Below, piece after piece: positions 17,934-25,786 of a stretch of DNA of 64,000 nt. Each line of letters opens with the position of its first letter. The stretch's first letter is position 1. The position numbers and the translations under genes are program-made. Source of the stretch: a marine actinobacterium MedAcidi-G2B. Lineage in GTDB: Bacteria; Actinomycetota; Acidimicrobiia; Acidimicrobiales; MedAcidi-G1. A model generated the notes under the pieces. The model saw nothing but the letters and a program-made list of their open reading frames with translations, was not told the DNA's origin and did not search any database. The stretch is taken from NCBI GenBank assembly GCA_000817115.1, contig JUEO01000001.1, forward strand, positions 1 to 64,000. The letters are read 5' to 3'.

Positions 17934-19445
17934 ATGAAGAACGAATCCACAGTTGTTGAACGAATTGTTACAACTACCGAATCAGGGACCCTTTCGCGCT
18001 ACTGGATGGTCTCTGCACTAGTCGGCTTATTGTTCAGTTCAGTTGCAGGATTATTAGTCAGCCTTGAACGTATTGATCTATCTTCGGCAAGTATTTTTTC
18101 AACTGCCGATGACGTATTTCAATTTTGGACAGCCCACCGAGTAGCGCTAGTTCTCATCGCTGTTCTTCCCCTAATGGTTGGTTTAGCAACAGCAATAGTG
18201 CCTAGACAAGTAGGGGCATCACGGCTTGTTTTCCCAAAAATGAGTGCGTTTAGTTTCTGGGTCTGGTTATTTGGGGCATTAATCATCATTACTGGTTTTC
18301 TTGCGAATGGTGGGGTAGGAACTCCAGAAGCTACTAGTGAGACTCAATCTGTTGCGTTAACGCTTGTAGGCGTGCTTTTAACAATAATTGGACTTTGTGG
18401 GGCCTCAACCAGTGTCTTGACAACGATTGTTGCAGGTCGAGTTTCAGGCATTTCTTTACTCAACATTCCAGCATTTAGTTGGTCTGTATTAGTAGCAGGG
18501 ACTATGTGGCTAGCCACTTTGCCAGTTCTCGCTGCTAACACGGTACTTGTTTATGTAGATATGAGAGGGAGGGCGCCGGTTAATTTCGGGGGTGAAGCAG
18601 TTGTTTGGGAGCAGTTATCTTGGGCATTTACACACCCACAGGTTTATTTATGGGTGCTGCCGCTATTAGGAATTGTTGCTGAAATTGTTTCTGCTGCATT
18701 TAAAAATAAAATGTCAAACCCCCTCTTATTCACTGCTATTGGCCTAACAGGTTTTGCTGGGTTTGGGGCCTATGCCCAAACCTATTTCGATATTGGCACT
18801 CCAGTCTTTGAAGAATCTTTTTCAATCATTCAAGCATTTATCGCTATTCCTGCAGTCCTTCTTGTTGTTGCTTTTATTTCTCCAAAAATCAAAGATGTCA
18901 AAGGTTTTGATAAACAAACAACCATTCCGACAGTTTTAGCGACTTTATCTATAGTTCTTCTTCTACATGGCGTAGTTGTGGGTGCAGTACACGTAATTGG
19001 ACCGCTTGAACTCGCAACAAAATCAACGGTCTCAGCTCAGATAGTTCTTACTTTGGGTGCCGGTGTGTTGGCGGGTATGGCCGCCTTCTCATGGTGGGGA
19101 GAGCTTTTGATTGGTAAATCTATTTCCCAGAGAAAAATTTTGATTTCAGGTCTAATCTTCCATTTCGGAGTGGGCATATTTGCCGTAGCAGACTTCTTAG
19201 TTGGCTTTACAGGACAGAATGATTTCACTGGTGTATCCGAATTCGCTGCTGGCACGGATAATTCAAGTTGGGTTGAAACTCTTAACATCATCTCATTTAT
19301 TGGCTCCCTTTTGATTCTTTTGGGAGTTATTGCAGCCATAGCTACAAGTGTTCAAAATGCTCTTTCAAAAACTCCTGCTAGTGGAAACCCTTGGGGTGCA
19401 GACACACTTGAGTGGGAATCAAAAGAAAAAGAAGAGGTCGCTTAA
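17934..19445 (+). CDS. Degenerate cytochrome oxidase subunit I paralogue (COX1-like)
   Basis: A 503-residue, 12-helix protein that aligns with COX1, including TAHRVALVLIAVLPLMVGLATAIVPRQVGA (helix II), HPQVYLWVLPLLGIVAE (helix VI) and the C-terminal NPWGADTLEWE tag. His68 (helix II) and His234/Tyr238 (helix VI) are kept. The other metal ligands are not: the CuB pair HH of helix VII is Gln282-Thr283, the helix X heme histidines are Ser367 and Gln369, the K-channel lysine is absent, and HPEVY is HPQVY. It therefore cannot bind the normal heme a, a3 and CuB set. It is intact, not a pseudogene. It heads the operon before the true oxidase genes, with a Rex-like site upstream. A structural, assembly or altered-cofactor role is inferred. 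Confidence 0.8.
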   Translation: MKNESTVVERIVTTTESGTLSRYWMVSALVGLLFSSVAGLLVSLERIDLSSASIFSTADDVFQFWTAHRVALVLIAVLPLMVGLATAIVPRQVGASRLVFPKMSAFSFWVWLFGALIIITGFLANGGVGTPEATSETQSVALTLVGVLLTIIGLCGASTSVLTTIVAGRVSGISLLNIPAFSWSVLVAGTMWLATLPVLAANTVLVYVDMRGRAPVNFGGEAVVWEQLSWAFTHPQVYLWVLPLLGIVAEIVSAAFKNKMSNPLLFTAIGLTGFAGFGAYAQTYFDIGTPVFEESFSIIQAFIAIPAVLLVVAFISPKIKDVKGFDKQTTIPTVLATLSIVLLLHGVVVGAVHVIGPLELATKSTVSAQIVLTLGAGVLAGMAAFSWWGELLIGKSISQRKILISGLIFHFGVGIFAVADFLVGFTGQNDFTGVSEFAAGTDNSSWVETLNIISFIGSLLILLGVIAAIATSVQNALSKTPASGNPWGADTLEWESKEKEEVA

Positions 19446-20026
19446 TGGCTACTGTTCTTCCACCCGCACCTTTAAATCGTCCTAGAACATTGATGGTTGG
19501 GACAGCATTCATTACTTCGGCTGCACTCATGTTCTTTGGATGCTTATTCTCAATCTATTTCAGCATCAGATCTGACACAATGGCTTGGGGTATGGAATGG
19601 TTTCCAGAAAATGCTATTGAGCTTGTTCCTGGTGGGATGAATATGGCAACCCTGTCAATATCCGTGGCCACTATGGGATGGGCGGTCTATGCAGTAAAGA
19701 ACGATGATCGGGTACATGCTTATCTTGCGCTTATCCTTACATCGTTAATGGGTGTTGCGATGATTAACCAAACCGTGTTTTATTACATGGACATTGGTTT
19801 ACCTATTGATCACAGTGAAGCGGCACTCCTCCTATATGTAATAACTGGAGCCCACTTAGTAATGGTTGGAATTGGAGTTATTTGGTTGGGGCTACTCCTG
19901 CTAAGAGCTTTCGGAGGACAAGACACAAGTCGCCACCGTGACTTAGTTTCTGCAGTATCCATTTATTGGTATTCAACAGTCTTCATTTACATTTTTATTT
20001 GGCTATTTATCTACATCGGGAAATAG
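19445..20026 (+). CDS. Degenerate cytochrome oxidase subunit III paralogue (COX3-like)
   Basis: A five-helix membrane protein of 193 residues. It aligns loosely with the true CtaE at 23973-24554: GAHLVMVGIGVIWLG for GFHGVHVSLGIVMIM, and SIYWYSTVFIYIFIWLFIYIG for GLYWHFVDVVWIIIFTVIYLV. The lipid-site glutamate region (LGSECLLFG) and the helix histidines of COX3 are changed. It starts at ATG 19445, overlapping the previous TAA by one base, so the two degenerate subunits are tightly coupled. This is an inference by paralogue comparison; a search against heme-copper oxidase subunit III profiles would test it. Confidence 0.65.
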   Translation: MATVLPPAPLNRPRTLMVGTAFITSAALMFFGCLFSIYFSIRSDTMAWGMEWFPENAIELVPGGMNMATLSISVATMGWAVYAVKNDDRVHAYLALILTSLMGVAMINQTVFYYMDIGLPIDHSEAALLLYVITGAHLVMVGIGVIWLGLLLLRAFGGQDTSRHRDLVSAVSIYWYSTVFIYIFIWLFIYIGK

Positions 20027-20036
20027 GACGTTCACT

Positions 20037-20828
20037 ATGCTGACAACTGGTTTTAAGCTTTGGTTCGGTCTACTTGTTGCTACTTTTACAGCGGCAGTTT
20101 TTGTCGGATATACAACCGGTGGAACTGAAACTGGCCCTTTGACTCTTGGATGGAAAGGCGCTGTAGGAAATCACATCGCTTACGGCATTCTTATGATGGC
20201 AGCCACGACTTCAGGACTGCTAGCCATATTGTCTCAATCTTTCCGTGATGCTGATGCTGAAGCTGCAGCAGAAATACTTGAAGTAGATATAGACAAAGTC
20301 CCTGAAGCACAAATATCCACCGGATCGTCACCATGGCCGTTATTTACTGCGTTAGGGGTAGTAACGATGGCGGTTGGGCTAGTTGCACATCCATTTGTAT
20401 TCGGAACAGGTCTTATCATCTCATTAGTCATTGCAGTCGAGTGGACAATGACAAATTGGTCAGAAAGAGCAACTGGAGATTCTGAAAAGAATCGTGAATT
20501 GAAAGAAGGGCTACTACGTCCAATAGAAATTCCTGTTCTTGGACTTGTCGGTATCGGTGTGATAGTCGTGGCAGTATCAAGAATCTTATTGGCCGCATCA
20601 GTTCTAGGTGCCGTTTGGATTGCAACTGTCGTAGGAACCATAATTTTCCTCACGGCTTACTTCATTAGTAAGCGACCATCTATTCCAAGGGGAGTAGTTC
20701 AAGGCATTCTGGCTGTTGGATTTATAGCGGTTATTGTTAGCGGTATATTCGCAGCAATTAACGGTGAGCGCGACTTCCACCATGTTGGCGGAGAACATGG
20801 AGATTCCCATATGGAGGAAGACCATTGA
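20037..20828 (+). CDS. Unrecognised membrane protein of the oxidase operon
   Basis: 263 residues with about six membrane segments. I do not recognise a family. Residues 1-70 hold two helices, residues 70-95 an acidic loop (DADAEAAAEILEVDIDKVPEAQ), then SPWPLFTALGVVTMAVGLVAHPFVF, which resembles both the actinobacterial oxidase subunit IV start and the CtaD C-terminal segment (SPSYWPLIFAIGLPFLGLGLIF). Further helices follow and the protein ends in a His/Asp/Glu-rich tail (HHVGGEHGDSHMEEDH). Placed between the degenerate COX1/COX3 pair and ctaC, whose TTG start overlaps its TGA, it is probably an accessory oxidase subunit or assembly factor. Confidence 0.6.
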   Translation: MLTTGFKLWFGLLVATFTAAVFVGYTTGGTETGPLTLGWKGAVGNHIAYGILMMAATTSGLLAILSQSFRDADAEAAAEILEVDIDKVPEAQISTGSSPWPLFTALGVVTMAVGLVAHPFVFGTGLIISLVIAVEWTMTNWSERATGDSEKNRELKEGLLRPIEIPVLGLVGIGVIVVAVSRILLAASVLGAVWIATVVGTIIFLTAYFISKRPSIPRGVVQGILAVGFIAVIVSGIFAAINGERDFHHVGGEHGDSHMEEDH

Positions 20829-22027
20829 TCACTAAAATTATTAAAAAGACTTGGTTGGCTTTATTCACCTCTGCATTGCTCTTAGTTACTGGATGCGCCT
20901 CAGGCGCTGAGCTTGACACTCTTCAACCTCAAGGACCAATAGCTCGAGAAATAGACAATCTATTAGATCCAGTTTTGATCGTTGCATATGTTGTTTTTTT
21001 CCTAGTGTTTGGCGCAACAATCTTTATTTGGTGGAAGTTCCGTGATCGTCACGAAGACGAAGAATTTCCAACTCAGGTTCATGGAAATACCAAACTAGAA
21101 ATACTTTGGACCATTATTCCAACTTTAATTCTCGCTGTTGTTTCGGTATTCACGCTTATTACGCTGTCTTCAATAAATAGCACTGACACAAACGAAGTGA
21201 TGATTACCGTTGAAGAAGAATCAGTACTTTGGGAACCGGAAGTTGTGGTTATAGGGCAACAGTGGTGGTGGGAGTTCCGATACTACTTTGATGGTTTAGA
21301 TGGAGTTGATTTGAGTGATGCTCGTAATCTTCCTCCAGCAGATATTGTTACTGCCGGTCAACTAGTCATGCCTGCTGGACAGGAAATAGAACTTTCTATA
21401 ACAAGTCGAGATGTTATCCATAGCTTCTGGATTCCTGCATTAAATGGTAAACGAGATGCTGCTCCAGGAAGAGTGCATCCATGGAAATTAGAGGCAGACG
21501 AACCTGGTGTTTACTTTGGCCAATGTACAGAATTCTGTGGGCTGTCTCACTCCCGAATGCGGATGCAGGCAATTGCGCTCGAACCAGAAGATTTCCAAAT
21601 CTGGGTTGACGAGCAATTAACTGATCAAGATTCAGATTTAATAACCAATGAAGCCGTATCGCGAGGGCTAACAGTTTTTGAAAACCAATGCGCTAGATGT
21701 CACGTAGTGAATGGGGTGAACGATGAGACAAGTATTGGCGCAGACCTTGTTTCTAATGCAGCTCCAAATCTGACTCACTTTATGAGCCGAACCACCTATG
21801 CAGGAGGTATTTTTAACCTCTACGAACCAGACGGCACTATTGATAGAACTCAGCTGGAAGCATGGCTAAGAAATGCTCCAGCAGAAAAACCTGCATATGC
21901 CGAAGGTAGACGAGGCATGCCTGCTCTAGGACTAAGTGAAGATGAAATTGATGATGTCGTTGCTTACCTAGAAACCCTCGGCACAATACCAAGTTCGTTC
22001 ATTATCCAAGCCACGGAGGTCGAATAA
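20825..22027 (+). CDS. ctaC: Cytochrome c oxidase subunit II with fused cytochrome c
   Basis: Accepts electrons and passes them to CtaD. It is a lipoprotein (LLLVTGC, Cys24) with two membrane helices, then a cupredoxin domain with all CuA ligands: His199, Cys234, Glu236, Cys238, His242, Met245 (CTEFCGLSHSRM). Residues 275-390 form a class I cytochrome c: Cys289-Ala-Arg-Cys292-His293 and axial Met365 (GMPALG). This is a caa3-type arrangement, unlike typical actinobacterial aa3 oxidases that take electrons from a diheme QcrC. Translation starts at TTG 20825, in a TTGA overlap with the upstream gene. Confidence 0.95.
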   Translation: MITKIIKKTWLALFTSALLLVTGCASGAELDTLQPQGPIAREIDNLLDPVLIVAYVVFFLVFGATIFIWWKFRDRHEDEEFPTQVHGNTKLEILWTIIPTLILAVVSVFTLITLSSINSTDTNEVMITVEEESVLWEPEVVVIGQQWWWEFRYYFDGLDGVDLSDARNLPPADIVTAGQLVMPAGQEIELSITSRDVIHSFWIPALNGKRDAAPGRVHPWKLEADEPGVYFGQCTEFCGLSHSRMRMQAIALEPEDFQIWVDEQLTDQDSDLITNEAVSRGLTVFENQCARCHVVNGVNDETSIGADLVSNAAPNLTHFMSRTTYAGGIFNLYEPDGTIDRTQLEAWLRNAPAEKPAYAEGRRGMPALGLSEDEIDDVVAYLETLGTIPSSFIIQATEVE

Positions 22028-23980
22028 ATGACCGACACCATGTCTGAAGAAACTCCAACCGAAGAACAACGCCCACTGGGTGTCTATACCCGCCCCAAAG
22101 GCGGTAATGGATGGCGAGATTGGGTCACCACCGTAGACCATAAGAAAATCGGCATTCTTTATGGAGCCGCAGCTCTGTTCTTCTTCATAATTGGCGGTAT
22201 TGAAGCACTTCTTATACGCCTTCAACTCGCAACACCAAATGGCACAGTTCTTGGTGCAGAGATGTATAACCAAGTCTTTACTATGCATGGCATAACAATG
22301 ATTTTCTTAGCTGCTATGCCACTAGCTGCAGCTTTTGCGAATTACCTCATCCCACTACAAATAGGCGCAAGAGATGTTGCTTTCCCCCGACTTAATGCAA
22401 TGAGCTTCTGGGTATTTCTTGCTGGAGGAATCTTTATTAATCTTTCATGGCTGCTTGGAGGAGCCCCCGATGGTGGATGGTTTGGGTATGCCCCAAATAG
22501 TGGAATCGTTTTTTCACCTAGCGTTGGAATGGATTTTTACGCTATCGGACTTCAAATAACAGGTATCGCATCGTTAGTGTCAGCAATAAACCTGACTGTA
22601 ACCATCCTAAACATGCGTGCACCTGGCATGACACTCTTTAAAATGCCGGTGTTTACTTGGATGCTTTTTGTCGTTCAGTTGTTGCTCGTTTTCGCAATGC
22701 CAGTAATAGCTGTAGCGCTTTTCCTTTTAATGTTTAGCCGTCAATTTGGAGCAAATTTTTTCAACACCGAAATGGGAGCAGACCCTCTTCTTTGGCAACA
22801 CTTATTCTGGATTTTCGGCCACCCAGAGGTATATATCTTGATCCTTCCTTCATTTGGAATTATTTCTGAAGTAATTCCAACGTTTAGTCGTAAGCCAATT
22901 TTTGGTTATGATTTCATGGTTTTCTCGGGAATCGCTATCGGCTTTATGGGGTGGGGTGTATGGGCTCACCATATGTTTGCTTCGGGTATAGGCCCACTAT
23001 CTGTTGCCGCTTTCTCAATCTCAACAATGTTTATCGCTGTACCTACGGGAGTAAAAATACTTAATTGGATAGCAACCATGTGGGGAGGACGTGTCAAATT
23101 CTCTGCACCGATGCTCTTCTCTGTTGGTGTTATCAGCATGTTTACTATCGGTGGTCTTTCTGGTGTAACTCACGCACTTTCACCCGCTGACACTCAGCAG
23201 ACAGACACCTATTACGTCGTTGCTCACTTCCATTATGTAATTTTTGGTGGAATCATTTTTGGTCTTTTCGCTGGCCTTTATTTTTGGTGGCCAAAAGTAT
23301 TTGGGCACATGCTTGATGAAAAAATGGGAAAAATTAATTTCTGGGTGATGTTAGTTGGATTCAATATGACCTTTGGACCCATGCACGTTCTGGGATTACA
23401 AGGTATGTCCAGACGCATAGATACTTATAGCCCAGGATTTGGTTTTGAAGCTTGGAATATGGTCGCGACAATCGGGTCTTTCATCATTGCATTAAGTGTC
23501 TTAATTTTCTTGATCAATGTTGTTGTTTCAGTGAAACGAGCAAAAGGCCAACCACCATGCCCACCCGATCCATGGGATGCTCGAAGTCTTGAATGGATAA
23601 CCCCTAATCCAACTCCGGAACACAATTTTGATGAGATCCCCACCGTAGAAAGCCTTGATGAATTTTGGCATCGCAAATGGGGTACAGATGACGAAGGACA
23701 AATCGTTCGAGTCGCTACAGCTGAAGAGGTTTGTCAAGATGGCACAGCAACAGGTGTTCACTTACCCTCACCATCGTATTGGCCACTTATTTTTGCAATA
23801 GGACTTCCATTCCTTGGCTTAGGCCTAATTTTCAATCTTTGGTTAACGCTTCCAGGAGCAATACTCATTGTTGTGTCTCTGTACGCATGGATCTTCGAGC
23901 CAGTGGATGATCCAGATGGGCCACACGGAGAACATCACAGCGATAAAGAAGAAGTATCTCAGGAGGCTTCAGATGTCTGA
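22028..23980 (+). CDS. ctaD: Cytochrome c oxidase subunit I
   Basis: The catalytic subunit that reduces O2 to water and pumps protons. All ligands are present: His87 (heme a), His265/Tyr269 (CuB, cross-link; GHPEVY with the A1-type glutamate), His314-His315 (CuB), His400 (a3), His402 (a), and the K-channel Lys343. After the family C-terminus DPWDARSLEW (near 515) the protein continues with a linker and two more membrane helices (SPSYWPLIFAIGLPF...), then PHGEHHSDKEE. The 650-residue length reflects this fused extra segment, which may replace a small subunit. It begins directly after the ctaC stop. Confidence 0.96.
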   Translation: MTDTMSEETPTEEQRPLGVYTRPKGGNGWRDWVTTVDHKKIGILYGAAALFFFIIGGIEALLIRLQLATPNGTVLGAEMYNQVFTMHGITMIFLAAMPLAAAFANYLIPLQIGARDVAFPRLNAMSFWVFLAGGIFINLSWLLGGAPDGGWFGYAPNSGIVFSPSVGMDFYAIGLQITGIASLVSAINLTVTILNMRAPGMTLFKMPVFTWMLFVVQLLLVFAMPVIAVALFLLMFSRQFGANFFNTEMGADPLLWQHLFWIFGHPEVYILILPSFGIISEVIPTFSRKPIFGYDFMVFSGIAIGFMGWGVWAHHMFASGIGPLSVAAFSISTMFIAVPTGVKILNWIATMWGGRVKFSAPMLFSVGVISMFTIGGLSGVTHALSPADTQQTDTYYVVAHFHYVIFGGIIFGLFAGLYFWWPKVFGHMLDEKMGKINFWVMLVGFNMTFGPMHVLGLQGMSRRIDTYSPGFGFEAWNMVATIGSFIIALSVLIFLINVVVSVKRAKGQPPCPPDPWDARSLEWITPNPTPEHNFDEIPTVESLDEFWHRKWGTDDEGQIVRVATAEEVCQDGTATGVHLPSPSYWPLIFAIGLPFLGLGLIFNLWLTLPGAILIVVSLYAWIFEPVDDPDGPHGEHHSDKEEVSQEASDV

Positions 23981-24554
23981 AGAAACAACCACAGGATTAA
24001 GCCATAACAAACTGGCAATGTGGGTATTCCTAGGATCAGAATGCCTACTCTTTGGTGCCCTTATCTCTACATACCTTCTCTACCGAAACAAGTTCTATGA
24101 CGGCCCTGCCCCCGGGGACATTTTTGACATTCCATTTACTTCCGTTAGTTCGTTTGTTCTGCTTATGAGTTCACTAACGATGGTTCTTGCCCTTTCAGCT
24201 CTGCAAAAAGGAGACATTCGGAATAACCGTCTCTGGTTATTAACCACGGCTCTACTGGGTGCGGTATTTATCGGAGGCCAAGTCTATGAGTTCACTACCT
24301 TCATACGAGAAGGATTGGGATACACCACAAGCCCCTTCTCTTCAGCATTTTTCACTCTCACAGGTTTCCATGGAGTTCACGTAAGCCTCGGTATTGTAAT
24401 GATCATGTCGTTACTGATTTCTTCTTACCGAGGAAAATTAACAAAGAAAAATACTGAAACAGTAGAAATTATTGGCCTTTATTGGCATTTTGTTGATGTA
24501 GTTTGGATCATCATCTTTACAGTCATCTACCTTGTACCTAACCCAACAAGTTAA
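23973..24554 (+). CDS. ctaE: Cytochrome c oxidase subunit III
   Basis: A five-helix subunit (193 residues) that stabilises proton pumping by subunit I. It carries the family glutamate (LGSECLLFGALISTYLLYR), SAFFTLTGFHGVHVSLGIVMI and the end YWHFVDVVWIIIFTVIYLVP. The start ATG 23973 lies within the last codons of ctaD and has a perfect AGGAGG site 6 bases upstream (23961). A longer frame back to 23868 lies entirely inside ctaD. Confidence 0.94.
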   Translation: MSEETTTGLSHNKLAMWVFLGSECLLFGALISTYLLYRNKFYDGPAPGDIFDIPFTSVSSFVLLMSSLTMVLALSALQKGDIRNNRLWLLTTALLGAVFIGGQVYEFTTFIREGLGYTTSPFSSAFFTLTGFHGVHVSLGIVMIMSLLISSYRGKLTKKNTETVEIIGLYWHFVDVVWIIIFTVIYLVPNPTS

Positions 24555-24565
24555 TAGGAACAACC

Positions 24566-24901
24566 ATGAGTACTAGCGAAACTAGAACTGAAGATCACGA
24601 AGATCACGAAGATCACGAAGATCACGAGCACCCTTCAGACCAAAAGTACATGCAGATAGCTCTACTGTTGGCAGTAATTACCGCCGCAGAAGTTGCAACT
24701 TATTTTGTTCACATCGGTCCAGCCCTTATCCCCACACTCATGGTGATGATGGTGGTTAAGTTCTTCATCGTTGCAGCTTGGTTCATGCATTTACGTTTTG
24801 ATAGCAAGATGTTTACACGATTCTTTGTAGCTGGAATAGTGCTAGCAGTATCTGTTTATTTCATATTCCTCACGGTTTTTGAATTCTGGACAAAAGGCTA
24901 A
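24566..24901 (+). CDS. Cytochrome c oxidase subunit IV family protein
   Basis: 111 residues. The N-terminal 23 residues contain four DHE repeats (a 9-bp DNA repeat at 24594-24629), followed by three membrane helices that match the small prokaryotic COX4 family: YMQIALLLAVITAAEVATYFVH, LMVMMVVKFFIVAAWFMHLRFD, FFVAGIVLAVSVYFIFLTVFEF. It completes the oxidase subunit set. The His/Asp/Glu-rich start is unusual and may hold metal or form a flexible tail on the cytoplasmic side. Confidence 0.85.
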   Translation: MSTSETRTEDHEDHEDHEDHEHPSDQKYMQIALLLAVITAAEVATYFVHIGPALIPTLMVMMVVKFFIVAAWFMHLRFDSKMFTRFFVAGIVLAVSVYFIFLTVFEFWTKG

Positions 24902-24945
24902 ATGATTTTCTCCCACCCTGTGCAGCAGGGGGGCTCTGATACGTA

Positions 24946-25776
24946 ATGGACTTGTATGCACTAGCGAGCGACCCTTGGAGATGGCAACCTCATCCAGAAG
25001 TCTGGTTACTGGTTCTGTCAGTTATTTTCTTCGGTTTCTGGGCAAAACGTATCGGGCCAAAAGTTTTGCCCACGGGGACACCAATCGCGACGAGAGCACA
25101 GAAAGTTTCATTTATAGCAGCAGTGTTTTTACTTTATGTGGCAGCTGATTGGCCGGTGCATGATATAGCTGAAGAACATCTCTACTTTGTGCACATGATT
25201 CAACATCTTGTGATAACTCTTATAGCTCCTCCCTTATTTCTTCTCGCACTCCCTGCTTGGCTGGCACGGTTAGTAATTCTTGAAGGAGGTTACGGATCAA
25301 GAATTATTCGACGACTTAGTCACCCCATAACTGCCGCACTAATTTTTAATGGTTTAAGTGCACTCACACACTGGACAGGTGTAGTTCAGTGGTCTTATGA
25401 CAGCGGCATATTTCACTACTTTGTTCACTTAATTCTTTTTATTTCTGGACTACTTATGTGGATGCCCGTTGTCTCGCCATTAAAAGAGTTACGAATATCC
25501 CCACCAGCACAAATGCTGTACTTATTTTTGAACTCAGTTATTCCAACAATCCCATCTGCTTGGTTAACTTTTGCTGAAGGAACTGTTTATAAGCACTATG
25601 ACGATGGATTTGAATTGTGGGGAATTTCTGTCGTCACTGATCAACAAACAGCAGGTGCCATAATGAAAATCATTGGGGGCTTTTATCTTTGGGGAATAAT
25701 AGTCGTAAAGTTTTTCCGCTACACAAGTAAAGCCCGCGAGGAAAATCAACACCTGCGACCGGCCGCAGGACGCTAA
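24946..25776 (+). CDS. ctaG: Cytochrome c oxidase assembly protein, caa3-type CtaG
   Basis: A polytopic membrane protein of 276 residues in the caa3_CtaG family, needed for oxidase maturation in Bacillus and probably involved in copper insertion. Seven helices are visible with histidine-bearing motifs: YFVHMIQHLVITLIAPPLFLLALPAWLARL, LTHWTGVVQWSYDSGIFHYFVHLILFISGLLMWMPV and TDQQTAGAIMKIIGGFYLWG. It ends the oxidase operon; serS starts 10 bp later. A small GC hairpin without a T-run lies in the 44-bp gap before it. Confidence 0.9.
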   Translation: MDLYALASDPWRWQPHPEVWLLVLSVIFFGFWAKRIGPKVLPTGTPIATRAQKVSFIAAVFLLYVAADWPVHDIAEEHLYFVHMIQHLVITLIAPPLFLLALPAWLARLVILEGGYGSRIIRRLSHPITAALIFNGLSALTHWTGVVQWSYDSGIFHYFVHLILFISGLLMWMPVVSPLKELRISPPAQMLYLFLNSVIPTIPSAWLTFAEGTVYKHYDDGFELWGISVVTDQQTAGAIMKIIGGFYLWGIIVVKFFRYTSKAREENQHLRPAAGR

Positions 25777-25786
25777 GTTCTTTATC

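Noticed and set aside
17934-19445. NO reductase or cbb3-type oxidase subunit
   Set aside because: Those families also keep the helix VII and helix X histidines, which are missing here; the helix text and C-terminal tag follow aa3-type COX1.
24594-24629. GATCACGAA direct repeats as a binding-site array
   Set aside because: They encode the DHE repeats of the subunit IV-like protein in frame.
24916-24930. CCCTG-CAGGG hairpin between the subunit IV gene and ctaG as a terminator
   Set aside because: No T-run follows in either direction and the genes on both sides belong to one operon.
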